64,000 nt of DNA from Rhynchonema sp. JSB1_4. Lineage: Eukaryota; Nematoda; Chromadorea; Monhysterida; Xyalidae. Below the pieces are notes generated by a model, which saw only the letters and a list, made by a program, of their open reading frames with translations, made no database searches and was not told where the DNA came from. The DNA lies in NCBI GenBank assembly GCA_030248065.1, contig JASAMV010009122.1, positions 22,214 through 86,213 on the forward strand. The letters are read 5' to 3'. Below, one piece after another: positions 1-10,526 of the stretch. Positions within the stretch are counted from its first letter, which is position 1; the number at the start of each line of letters is the position of its first letter. Position numbers and translations under genes: made by a program.

Positions 1-70
1 CGTTTGGTCCAAGTGAACGTAATGACACAAACACAAGACAATTAAAAAGCAAATTATTCCATGCTCTCAG

Positions 71-956
71 CTTCATCCAGCACAAGAGCAGTCATTGGAT
101 GACACGGAAACAGACCGACATGTGAACGGTGGGCAACCATGTCCAAAAGTAGCCACCGTAAACGATCACGTCAAGTACATCATCCAGTTCTTTGATGAGC
201 TGATTAGCAGCTTCACAAGCACGGCTGCGCGCGGCGCTTCAACTGGTGAGCATAATCAAAAATGCAATCGAATGCGTGGGCCTCACCACGTTTGTGACTA
301 GTTTAACCAATATACGATCTCTAAGCTGATATCGCCAACTTGTGCTGGAATCAAACATTTGCTCTTCGATTGATGGAAATCGGTCGAAAGCACTCGAAGC
401 TGCGTGCTACATTCAACGTTCGTGCGGCAACGTGGGACCACTTCGGCGACTGTGCTGTTGAGACAATGATATACTTGGATGGCATACGACAGCATAAAGA
501 ATGTGTCCGCGCATGGCGTATACTGAGTACGTTATTGTTACGACGTTGACTACTGAGCGTCTGCTGATCAAAGTATAGGTACCTCAAATGCTTTCGTATC
601 TACTGTAGTTGCTGCAATGACCGACGAGTTACGTGCCGGTTTCGAGGTAGGATGTCGACGTCGTGCTTCTCACAATGATCAGATGATGAAGCAACAAAAC
701 GCACAGGTGATGAACAACATGAAGTATTCGAACGAATGACTAAACTGCATTGACCTCCGATTCCAGCTCAAAAGTTGACCACTTTCAGGTCGTGCACGAG
801 TTCAAGCAGCAGCAACGAATAGAGCGTTCCATGAACCATCGGCGTCCCTCACCGGCGTTGTTGCAGGATTTCTTCTTTGGCGATGAAGGAGCGTATCGTG
901 GCAGAGCAATGAGCGTTAATCCGTTGCCCTACAACACGCAGGACACTGATCTATAA
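71..956 (+). CDS. 3' part of an unrecognised multi-exon gene
   Basis: Four exons join in phase: 71–245, 326–526, 579–706 and 789–956 (stop TAA). The introns are 52–82 bp with GT-AG ends. The gene enters from the left edge, so its 5' end is missing. The visible product is about 224 residues. It begins with an acidic/polar stretch, then a helical-looking segment around FFDELISSF, a Trp/Cys-containing middle (ANLCWNQTFALRLM, ATWDHFGDCAVETMIYL), then Gln-rich and Arg-rich sequence and a polar tail. I see no signal peptide, membrane helix or catalytic motif that I recognise. All junction phases agree, and the reading frame stays open only in the chosen exons, which is the main support. Function is unknown. 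Confidence 0.5.
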
Positions 957-2376
957 TTAATGACCTATACATATACATACATCCATGTCTCCTTTTTGGT
1001 AAAATACTACATAACTTTTGTTTTTTAACAATGGTGAGCGCATGCACGTTCCAAAATCCTTCGTGAACATAAAATGCTTTCTTCGACCGGGATTCGAAGC
1101 CAGGTCCTCCGCCAAACCGGGGCAAACTCATATTGCTTAAACTTTTGCTTACATGTATAGCCACTGTATACACACAACACATGTACACATGCAGGTATAC
1201 GTACTGTATGTGTTCACATCCAATTAATGATATAGTTGGTCATATTCATACGACTATCAGTGCGTTTCGGTCTCTTTAAATAAATATCCTGTCACAGGTG
1301 GACCTGATGAATTGGTGGGGCCGGATCAAGTGAGCCCTTACCAAGTGTGACCTGGACTAAACTATAACCTACTGTAAGTTTGGCCTTACAAGCTTAAGCT
1401 TAAGCATAATTTAACCTGCATCCAAGCCATAACCTAGCCCCAAAAGCCCAAGTAAAAAACCCATTTGGATTGGGTCCCAGCCGACGGGGCCAAACTGGCC
1501 CTCAGATGCCGCGCTCAAACGTAGTGTAGCCTGAGTGTTCGCATTTAATTGAATGATAGCGGGTTATATTCATACGATATCCAGTGCGCACTGCCTTTGT
1601 TAAATGACAGCTGCACCCATGATTTTCATTAGTCAGGCTTACTTTTTATGGCAACCTTATAATCATGCACAGACGCCTATTCGACTTGACAGTCAACCTG
1701 TGCGGTACCTGTAATTGGGCTGACTGCGCGGCGAAGCCTATAGGTGTAACAGCACATATGCATATCACCCATCTTCAGAAACAAAGCAGCATGCACAGCT
1801 ACATGTGTGTGTATATGCAATTGCCTTCCGTCAAGCATACCTATGTAGTTCCTGCGGACTGTTTCCGCTTTTGTACATGCCACTGAGGGTAACGTTCTGC
1901 GTGAGCAATGTGTGTAATGTGAGATCTATGTGGGTTACATGAGAGAAAAACAAAAACGCACCGTGTAGGACAACCTGAACCGTCAGCTGAAATGCGTATG
2001 GTCAGGACAGACGGATTGACCGACAAAACGCTCGCAGTAATTACATATTTGTGTCGCGCCTGCCCAAGTGATCCAATAAAGCATGCACCGCATGAGCAAG
2101 CGTCAAGCGGAGCTAAAAGACAGGCGGTTTCGCGCATGTCTGACGGCCCTACAGTCGTACCTGAAAAACACCGTGTATATACTAAACGGAAATAATCGTA
2201 AAGTCAGGTTTCTCAGTGTCGGTCATTTAACGACTGCTGGAAGCCATTTTCAGTAGTCTGGCTTATCCATATTTAAGGAACATTGACTACTCTGTCCTTA
2301 CGATCACTTATTAGTTTCACTTCACACGCACTGTATAATGTTCTAGTCACCGAGACACGAGAAACAAACGAGAAAT
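957..2376. other. Intergenic stretch without a supported gene
   Basis: Between the two plus-strand genes I see no exon chain that holds a frame. Two imperfect direct repeats of about 48 bp lie at 1221–1268 and 1547–1595; both carry a core like ATATTCATACGA followed by CAGTGCG. They bracket a segment rich in CCTAACCT-like and AAGCTTAAGC-like words, possibly the remains of an inserted element. A T-arm-like string (TTCGAATCCCGG, minus strand, near 1088–1100) has no matching rest of a tRNA. Confidence 0.35.
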
Positions 2377-2583
2377 ATGCCTGATTCTAACCTGAAGCAT
2401 CCGATTGTGAATGACGGTGATCATTTGAGCATTGGCGACATGTGGTCCAATTTCATCGACACTACAATCGCTGTGACGGCCATACGCGACCAGGTGACGG
2501 TGCTGCAAAACTACATGTTATGGATGAACGTGCTGCAATTCGTCATACTCGTACTCATATTGGCCATTCTTCTTATAAAGTAG
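2377..2583 (+). CDS. Small single-helix membrane protein (68 aa), hypothetical
   Basis: An uninterrupted ATG-started ORF of 68 codons ends in TAG. Residues 1–45 are polar and mixed in charge. Residues 46–67 form one strongly hydrophobic helix (NVLQFVILVLILAILLIK) at the extreme C-terminus, the layout of a tail-anchored or small single-pass membrane protein. I chose the ATG at 2377 because no in-frame extension with an acceptor was evident; it could instead be the last exon of a longer gene. No family is recognised. The clean hydrophobic C-terminus followed at once by a stop is the only positive evidence. Confidence 0.4.
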   Translation: MPDSNLKHPIVNDGDHLSIGDMWSNFIDTTIAVTAIRDQVTVLQNYMLWMNVLQFVILVLILAILLIK

Positions 2584-2803
2584 GTGGTTGCTTGTTTAGT
2601 GTCCATTTGCAGTCATCCATGAAAATAAGACTGTTTCAGGGCGTGGTCAATGATGAAATGCAGTGAAATTGTGGTAAATCTGGGCAACAGCCGACGTCGT
2701 TATTCAGAAGTGGCAACAGTAGAAGAGGAACTGACAAACGAAAAACAATTGGTTCGGTTTTTAATTTCATGGCAGACCACAGCAAGGACAAGAGATACAT
2801 ACC

Positions 2804-3169
2804 GTATAGTCCAACCACGTGCTCATGAGACGACTCTTTTTAAAGCTTGCTTGGCCAGATTCAAAAATGCGCCGGTTGCACGGGTTTTCGCAAACAAAAG
2901 AAAGAGATTGGGCCGAGAGACATGATGACAAGTTCCAGCTGGCTGACCTCAATTTGTTGCGTGCTTACGCGAACAGCAACATCGTTCAACACACAAATGT
3001 TTTGGGAGTCAAAAGGGAATTTACGCACCGAAGTGGAGAGCGTGTTTTTAAAAAAATACATGCATTTCTCTTTCTTTCATTTCCGAAATACGTGGAACCG
3101 GAACATTATTGGATCCGTTCAAGTCAACTTCAAAATAAGTCGTCTCATGAGTTCGTGGCTGGACTATAC
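2804..3169. mobile_element. MITE with ~33–50 bp terminal inverted repeats (GTATAGTCC family)
   Basis: The left end (GTATAGTCCAACCACG...) is the inverse of the right end (...CGTGGCTGGACTATAC), with a shared CTCATGAGACGACT block; similarity fades after about 50 bp. There is no transposase ORF. TA occurs at both edges, so a TA target duplication is possible. The interior (about 2925–3030) is related, in inverted orientation, to 16000–16110, so the family is dispersed in this window. It lies just upstream of the 3247–4012 gene. Confidence 0.75.
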
Positions 3170-3246
3170 ATTGATATTTTTAGCTCCACAACAAGGTCAA
3201 GCAACTGACAAAGACACCGTTGAGCAGCAACAGACCTAGCAGTCGT

Positions 3247-4012
3247 ATGGAGTTGGAAGAAGACCGAAACCTATTAGTAATACCTATAGTGTGAAACGTA
3301 GTTTTGCCTAACTTCGGTTAACTTCGCCCGAATGTACTGCTTATTCAGACAAGCTACCCTCACGTACATGTCGGTGACAAGAGAAGAAGCGGGCTCATGC
3401 AGAAAAGCGGCACAGCATTTGAACAGCCTGCAAGCTCGCCCAGAGCGAGCAGTCGTCGGCTTCCTGATACAATCGAAAACGTGGAACCAAGTGCTGCAAA
3501 CAACAAGCTCTTTGCCGATATACAGAAGGTCTGTCAATTTTCTGACCATCACATGTCGCACTTTCTACGCTCAACATTAACTGGTGTTGCAGACTTTGAC
3601 TCAAATCAGTGCCGGTGACCAGTCGGTTGTGTCATTTCCGCTTAGTCAACACCCGACAACGGCCTCGTTCCGAGCAATCCAGGAGACACGAGAGTCAATC
3701 GACAGCAGTATCCTGCCTACCAATTCATTACCAAAAGAGGGGTCCAAGTTGAAGTGCAGCCAACCAACAGATGACTGTTCATCAACGAAAAAGACATCAG
3801 CCAAATTGCTACTAAGCGGTGACGAAGAGGCGCCAGGAAGACTGGTGACCCGCCGAGGAGGCAAAGTACGACAAAGTAAACTCATGAAACGGCACAAATG
3901 GGGCGGTGGCGTGGCTTCGAAATGGGTGCGAACATATTCTAGACACAGCAAGAGGGACACGCCGAAAAAGAAGCTGTCGACGGTCATGGATCCCATGCAG
4001 TTTTCAATGTGA
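3247..4012 (+). CDS. Basic Ser-rich protein, hypothetical
   Basis: Three exons join in phase 0: 3247–3276, 3349–3528 and 3593–4012 (stop TGA). They encode about 209 residues starting at ATG 3247 (MELEEDRNLL). The frame is open upstream to 3184, after an acceptor-like TTTTTAG, so a further 5' exon is possible; one candidate ATG at 2770 (MADHSKDKRY) could not be joined in phase. The product is hydrophilic and Ser/Thr-rich. Its C-terminal 50 residues are very basic (RRGGKVRQSKLMKRHKWGGG, then KKK near the end), suggesting nucleic-acid binding or nuclear localisation. The second donor is GTCTGT, a weak site. No known domain is seen. The gene ends 198 bp from the convergent receptor gene. Confidence 0.45.
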
Positions 4013-4125
4013 TTGTTTATTAGTGATATCTGATATGTCCTATGAAGGCAATGTCACAGTTGATACTTTGAATGAAGTTTGAACGCATGAAGTAGCGCAC
4101 TGTTGTGGTATCACAATACACTATG

Positions 4126-4131
4126 TTTATT
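4126..4131 (-). terminator. Poly(A) signal of the lectin–mucin receptor gene
   Basis: AATAAA on the minus strand, about 80 bp past the stop codon at 4210, in the usual position for 3'-end formation. Confidence 0.6.
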
Positions 4132-4209
4132 CATAAATCATTATCGAATGAAATTGTCACAGTCATCAAAATCTTTGTACACCTGTTGCTCTCGTCGCCT
4201 TGTAGCAAA

Positions 4210-7200
4210 CTATGGCTTGTTGCACAAACGTCGCTTCAACCAACTCCACAAGCGCTTGAACATTTTTTGAACCTGAATGAAAAACCACTAAGCTTTTTAT
4301 ACTGATATATTAGCGCGATCATAACCATTGCTTCACCACAATGAGCATATGAACAGATAATGCAAAGTCTGAAACTCACCTTGGGGTTGCCGAGAGTGTG
4401 GAAGGAAAAGATGGAACAGCCAAGAGCTATATTCAACAGCAGAACGGTTGAGAATAGCACTAGGTTCATGTAGTAAATCGCGATACTCCCAACAAGAAAT
4501 GTTGCAAGATTCAGTGGCATTAGAACCAGCAACCCAAATCGGTTCGCCCTGTGAAATTGAGGAACAAGTTAGGAAGAATTTCTTGGATGTTTGTGAACGT
4601 TTGTAAAACAGAAAAGGCGAAAAGCCACTGACCACGCAACGGGTTTTTGTGGTGATACGTTTTTCGAGAACGATTTCTTGGTTCGAGCATCCATGCCAGC
4701 AGCCTCCAAGAGAATTGTCGTCAGAATGCAAGCTCCTCCAACGGGAACAATCGTGCCCATGAATAAATGCCTTGAATCCCCGTAGTTAAGCCAACATCTG
4801 AATACAGTTATTGACGATTGTTAGCATCCTTTTAATTAGAAGAAAACGTTAGTTGATCTTTATACACTGTTCACTAACGTCCAAATTGAAGGATACTCGT
4901 TACTCGTAGCAGCAGCAGTTAATGCAGTCACAACACCGCCGATAGCATAGGCCACCACTTGATTCATCGGCCTGGACAACAGTCCACCGCCAGGAATTAC
5001 GTTCGCGGCGATAGCGTAGATTTGCAAAGCTTCTAACACAAAAAATGTAAACATCGCCGTGAAGAAGAACTGGCATGTCGCTGCACCCACTTTGCACAGG
5101 AACTAAAATACATCGTCAGTATGCAGTGATTAAGGCGCGGCACAATAATATGAAGGTAGACATTCCACAAACTAACATCGTTGTCTATTTCGTTTCGCAA
5201 CATCAAAATTGACATGTGTGCCAGAAAGAGGCTTATTTCTTCGCCCATGTGCAAACAACGTTCATGTGAAAAGTCTCTGCAACTCAGATTCTTTGCGTTC
5301 AATTTTTGTTTTCTTTAAATACTCGTGACAAGTGATTGTGACATCCCAAAGCTATTTATCACCGTCAGAACAACTATTAGCCAGTGGTTAGCGGCACTAA
5401 TATGCATATTCAAAACTATGCTTTGCTCTGGGAAGGAAAAATAACAAAGAACTGTTCTGGTACGTATGGCGAACTGAGACGAAAGCGTTTTGAGGGAAAT
5501 GACTTTTAGGGCGCACCTGATGACAATATAAATGCCGACAGTACCGCCGACGATGATTAGAAGGTACGTACAACCAATGGCTTGCATTACCGCTGCTGCA
5601 GCTTGTTCGGCCTCGCTCATGGGAATCGGGGGTCGCAAAGTGGTGGTTGCCACGATGGTCGTTGTCGTATTGAAGTATCTGGTTGTTGATGCCGTTGCGT
5701 TTGGCGTTGTACTGCTGGTCGATATTGTGGAACCACCTGTGCAAAAAAGTAACATGCACATATTTGCTGAGTACATGAAACCGAAATGTGGCTCTCTAGC
5801 TAACTGGGAGGAACAGTTGTAATGAGATCATTCACTGTAGTACTGCTCAGTACGGTATAAGATAACATAGAAGTCGCTGTTGCTGATGTCACTGGAACTG
5901 TTGCTGGCAATGTTGTGGATGGGACTGTTGCCGTTGTTGTCATGTCAGGTGTCACTGGAGCTGGACTAGTCGCAGCCATTGGTGAACTTTCTGCAGAGGT
6001 CACACTCGTCGTTGCTGCGGTGATATCTGACGACGGAATTACCGATGCGCTTGGTACTGATGTTTGCGCAGTTGTCTGAGCTTCTGTTGCAGAAGTCGCG
6101 GTTACCGATACTGTAGAAGAAGTAGGTACTGTCCCCAGTGTTTCTGTAGTTGCAGTGATTGTAGGCAAGGTTGCTGTAGCTGTGGTTGGTGCTGCTGCAG
6201 TTGTTATCACGGTTGGCGCTGGCGGCGTTGTTGCTGCGACAGGTGCGGTCGTGACTAGTGCTGTAGTTGGTGACGCCGTCGTCGTGGTTGATGTTGGTGT
6301 TGTTGTCAGGGTAGTCGGTGCTGTCGTCGCTGCCGTTGTTGCAGTCGTAATCGGTGTTGTGATAGTTGTCGGTAAAATAGTAGCGGTCGGTGTTGTTATC
6401 GTTGCTGTTGTGGTTGGTGTTGTTGTCGTGGTTGGTACTGTTGCTGTCATGGCTGTTGTTGTTATCGTTGTCATCGTGGTTGGTGTCATTGTTGTGGTAG
6501 CTCCTGTTGTTGTCACGGATTGTGTTGTTGTAGTGGTTGGGGCTGTTGACGTCGTCGTCGTTGGTATTGTTGTTATAGTAGTTACAGTTGTCGTAGCTGG
6601 CACTGTTGATGGCGTTGTCGTATTATATGCTGTTGTGGCAGCTGGTGTTATTGTTGTAGTTGGCGTTGGTGTCGTTGTCGCGGTTGGTGTTGATGTTGTG
6701 GTCAGTGTTGTGCTTGCCGTTGGTGTTGTGATCGTTGTACTTGGAGTTGTGGTGGTTGTCCCGGTAGTAGTCGGCGTTGTTGTTACTGTTGTCGTAGCAG
6801 TGGCAGCTGTTGTTGTTGGTTCTGCTGTTGTTGTAGTTGGTGTTGTTGTCGTTGTTGCTGTAGTTGGTGTTGTTGTCGTGATGAATGTTGTTGTTGTCGT
6901 TGGTGTCGTGGTAGTAGCTAGTGTTGTTGTTGTCGTCGTAGTCGGCGTTGTTGTTGTAGCTGGTGTTGTACTTGTGGTAGGCAGTGTTGGTGTTATTGTG
7001 GTAGATGGTGTTGTTGTGGTGGTAGCTGGCGCTGTTGTTGCAGTCGGTGTAGTTGTTGTTGTGGTGGTGGTGGGTGCTGTTGTTGTTACGGTAGTTGGTG
7101 TTGTTGTGGTTTGAGTTGTGGTGGTGGTTGACGTTGTTGTTGTAGTTGGTGTTGTTGTCGCAGTTGTTGTAGTCAGTGCGGCAGTCGCGGCTGGTGTTGT

Positions 7201-10200
7201 TGTCGTGGTTGGTGTTGTTGTCGTGGTAGTCGGTGCTGTACTTGTTGTTGTTAGGGTAGTAGTGGCAATCGGTGTTGTAGTCGTTGTTGTTGTAGTTGGC
7301 GTCGTTGTCGTAGTCGGCGTTGTTGTCGTGGTTGGTGCTGCTGTCGTGGTAGTCGGCGTTGTTGTAGTTGTTGTTGATGTGGTCGTGGTAGTCGGTGTTG
7401 TGGTCGTTGTCGTGGCTAGCGTTGTTGTCGTGGCTGGTGTTGTTGTCGTGGTAGTCGGTGTTGTGGTCGTTGTCGTGGCTAGCGTTGTTGTCGTGGCTGG
7501 TGTTGTTGTCGTGGTAGTCGGTGTTGTTGTTGGTGTAGTCGTGGTAGTCAGTGTTGTTGTAGTTGGTGTCGTTGTCGTGGTTGGTGCTGTTGTCGTACTG
7601 GTCGGTGTTGTTGTTGTTGTAGTTGGTGTAGTCGTAGTGGTCGGTGTTGTTGTCGTTGTTGTTGTAGTTGGTGCCGTTGTCGTGGTTGGTGTTGTTGTCG
7701 TGCTGGTCGGTGTTGTTGTTGTTGTAGTTGGTGTAGTCGTAGTGGTCGGTGTTGTTGTCGTTGTTGGTGTCGTCGTTGTTGTTGTCGTTGGTGTGGTCGT
7801 GGTAGTCGATGTTGTAGTGGCTGCCGGTGTTGTGGTGGTGGTGGTGGTTGGGACAGTCGTTGTTGTCGCTGGAAAATTAAAACGCAAATTTATGTCAAGA
7901 TTTCTCCATCAAGTGTCGGCAAATGAGGAGCCCTCTTACAGCTGCGAAGATCAGATATGTATGCTGTCAACTTGGTGTCGGGCCTATTTAGTGGTGCGTC
8001 AGTAACATTGCCATAATTAAAAAGGTTTTCTTGCTAATTATTTTTCTGACCATTGGTACTGAATAAAAGTAACTCACTCGTAGTGGATGTTGTGACTCCC
8101 GGGCAGGGAACGTCAGCTGTATCTGCAATGATTGCATCAATTTTACATGCACAGCGATTATTGAAAGCATTAGGAGTTAGACGTACTGCCCCACTGGCAA
8201 ATGTAGTACAGCGTTGTCGAACAATCCTCACGCGTCCATTTATCATAGTTATTCTTGTCAATTTTCATGCACTGCTGTGATACACTTCCCGTGACTGAAA
8301 CATCAGTCGGTAACACATGAGCACAGCTGAACGCTCCATCGTAGAACCAATTCCCACTGAGATTCTGCTGAACGCCGGCTGAAAGTCATGAACGATGAAG
8401 TTGAGCACACATAATGAACGGATAAGTGTGTAGTGATTAACAAACCAATCCAGGTGTGATCTCCGCCTGAAACCCAAACATTCGTCTCGACAAAGCCATG
8501 AATACCATCCGACGTGAACTTGCATAAGCCACCGTAATCAATGCCTGCTGGTGTTTGACCGGCACAATCGTCATCCGCATCAGTGTATGTTTTTTTCGTG
8601 TTGAATCTGAACATTTCGAGAACAACACTGATACCTCTTTTCATAGTATCCGGGTGAAGTGGTTCGAGTTAAAGGGGGCCTTTCGCATTTCAAACCCCCT
8701 TCAAACTTCGCATGTGTTTAGACAGCGGTCAATGCGTCATAAAAGTCAAACACACCGGAGGTCTAACGTTCAGCATGCGGCCAGGAGATGCCTTTCAAGA
8801 GGAACATCCGCGAACAAAATCAATAATGTGGACCAGCCCAATTTCTACCTGCGCATTCAGGCAACACGCCTGATGACAAAGGCGGTCAACGCGTAGAATG
8901 TTTCGCACTATATTTGCCCCTGCCTCACTATAGAATTTCGCTTTTCTTTTTATTTCGAATTACAACGAATTGTTCATGCGTGGCTGCTAAATGTTTCAAG
9001 GTCTGCTTGTCGCGCTGGAACAATTCGTTGAAATTCGAAATGTAAAGAAAAGCGAAATTCCATAGTTAGTGGTGTTGCACGTTTCATGCGAAACATTCAT
9101 TCGCCTTGACACCTTTTTGATCAAGCAGTTTGCCTGAATGCGCAGGTATAAATTGGGCTCTCCGCGGCACACTTTGTTCCCGGACGTTCTTCTTAAAGTG
9201 CATCTCCTGGTCACATGCTTGAGATTGGGTTGTTGGTGCGTGAGAGTTTAATAACGCCCTGAACAATATTCAAATGCGTGCAAGGTTTGAAGGCGGTCTG
9301 AAATGCGAAACGCCCCCTTTAAGGGCAGAACATTGCATTTAACGACAACAGTATGAGCTGCGACAATTTTGCTTGCAAAATATAGTCCCACATTCTTCAG
9401 GGGTCAGCGATTCCATCAGCTTGAAGCTTTGTGTCTTTAAAGTGAGTCTGTAATGAATGTTTGGCGGCGTTTGTTTGCTGCCAGTTTATTCAGAAAATGG
9501 AGACTACGCATCACAAACCTAGATTTATGAACAATATTTTTAATTGGTTGCTTTGGGGGTGTTTCACGGAGCCCATACATTTTCACAGGAGGTGAAAAAT
9601 TACAGAAGGTTGAGGCCGGCCTGTGCAAAATACAAGGTAATTAAATCTAAGATATTTTCAGTTTTATACTCAGACATTTCTCTGTGGAACGAGATTAAGC
9701 GCTGTACGAAACGCCATGTGTGATAAATGATAAACGAAACGTTCTAAAAAGCAAACCTTTCTGAAGCACCCTTTTACTCCAGGTTACTTTTAGGCATCTG
9801 TGGTGAATGAATATAGTCGTCGATTCAAATAAAAATCCGTTAATTGTTAGCTCCCGATGCTGTGCTTTTCATTTTTCAACACCGTGCACAGCTCACACAA
9901 TGTTTTACATAATGCGCAAACCACCATTGCAAACACCCGCGCGAACTCTGCTGGCCGAAACACTAAACTCCCAGCTAGGCTACGTGTTGTCGCTGTGCGC
10001 GCGTGCACGCGATGGCTGGCTTGCACATGAAAGGTTATGTGAGCTGTAGGGTTTCAAAAAATGAAAAGCACATGATTCGGAGCTAAAAATTAGAGAATTT
10101 TTATTGGTAACCGACGACTAATTTCATGGACCACAAAAATATAACTCTTAAATCTAGGTTTCTGATGCCTAGTCTCCATTTCAGAAACAAGCGCAGCTAA

Positions 10201-10526
10201 AGATTCTTTGCAGACTCACTTAAAAAATGTACATAGATTTTACGTTGCTCTAATCTGATGTATAGTTATCGTGAAACAATCAATCACGCAAAGCATAACC
10301 AACAAACGCGCTTCAACCTCGAGCACCACGAGCTCATTCCAGCAAAATAGAAAGGGCACAACTAAGCTCAGGGACAATGCTATGCGCACCTCTTGAAGCA
10401 CTGATCCGATCCCACGTCAAATTGGCCACCTAGCGAGCCGCAAGTAGCCACGTCCATCACAGCAGCGAAACCAAACCACGTTAATGCGCAACATAGTGAT
10501 ATTGTCAATAAAGCTTTAAAAAACAT
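4210..10526 (-). CDS. C-type lectin–mucin–adhesion-class 7TM receptor (GAIN-less), ~1179 aa
   Basis: Eleven exons join in phase: 10526–10390, 8606–8446, 8378–8187, 8122–8078, 7868–5805, 5736–5517, 5276–5177, 5102–4879, 4797–4633, 4548–4380, 4272–4210. Residues 1–22 are a signal peptide (MFFKALLTISLCCALTWFGF). About 30–172 are a C-type lectin domain (QCFKRFNTKKTYTDADDDC, HTWIG, KWTREDCSTTLYYICQWG); no EPN/QPD calcium motif is seen. About 173–905 are almost pure Thr with Pro/Ala/Ser/Val. About 918–1160 hold seven helices of class B/adhesion type, with the TM3 Cys (FLCKVG), the loop-2 Cys-Trp (TCWLNY), TM6 LLVLMPLNLATFLVG and TM7 ending FSFHTLGNPKVQK. A short basic tail ends at KP. No GAIN domain or GPS lies between stalk and TM1. 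The fold calls are firm; the donor at 4632 is the least certain junction. The first intron (1.8 kb) carries a fold-back transposon. Confidence 0.85.
5805..7868 (-). repeat. Thr-rich mucin-like coding repeat (single 2.06-kb exon)
   Basis: This one exon encodes 688 residues, mostly runs of 4–8 Thr broken by Pro, Ala, Ser or Val. It becomes more varied toward its C-terminal third. Threonine is spelled with all four codons, so the run is maintained at protein level and is not a simple DNA microsatellite, although local blocks (for example around 7395–7510) look like recent tandem copies. Dense O-glycosylation would make it a stiff extended stalk. The Val-rich frames on the other strand are only its complement. 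Confidence 0.85.
8669..9322. mobile_element. Fold-back element with ~310 bp inverted arms, TTAA at both ends
   Basis: The left arm from 8669 (TTAAAGGGGGCCTTTCGCATTTC) matches the reverse complement of the right arm ending at 9322 (...GAAATGCGAAACGCCCCCTTTAA) over about 310 bp, with scattered mismatches and a short central spacer near 8975–9020. There is no ORF. TTAA at both edges is the target site of piggyBac-type elements, but the TIR itself does not let me name the superfamily. It lies inside intron 1 of the receptor gene. Confidence 0.8.

Noticed and set aside
1081..1150. tRNA-like TTCGAATCCCGG on the minus strand
   Set aside because: No acceptor stem, D-arm or anticodon arm can be built around it.
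5315..5516. Hydrophobic minus frame (NHWLIVVLTVINSF) as an extra receptor exon
   Set aside because: Including it breaks the phase to the next exon; skipping it joins TM1 to TM2 cleanly with a short basic loop, as the family requires.
6155..8005. Long Val/Gly-rich open frames on the plus strand
   Set aside because: They are the complement of the Thr-rich exon (ACN read backwards gives NGT); splice phases and flanking domains support the minus strand.
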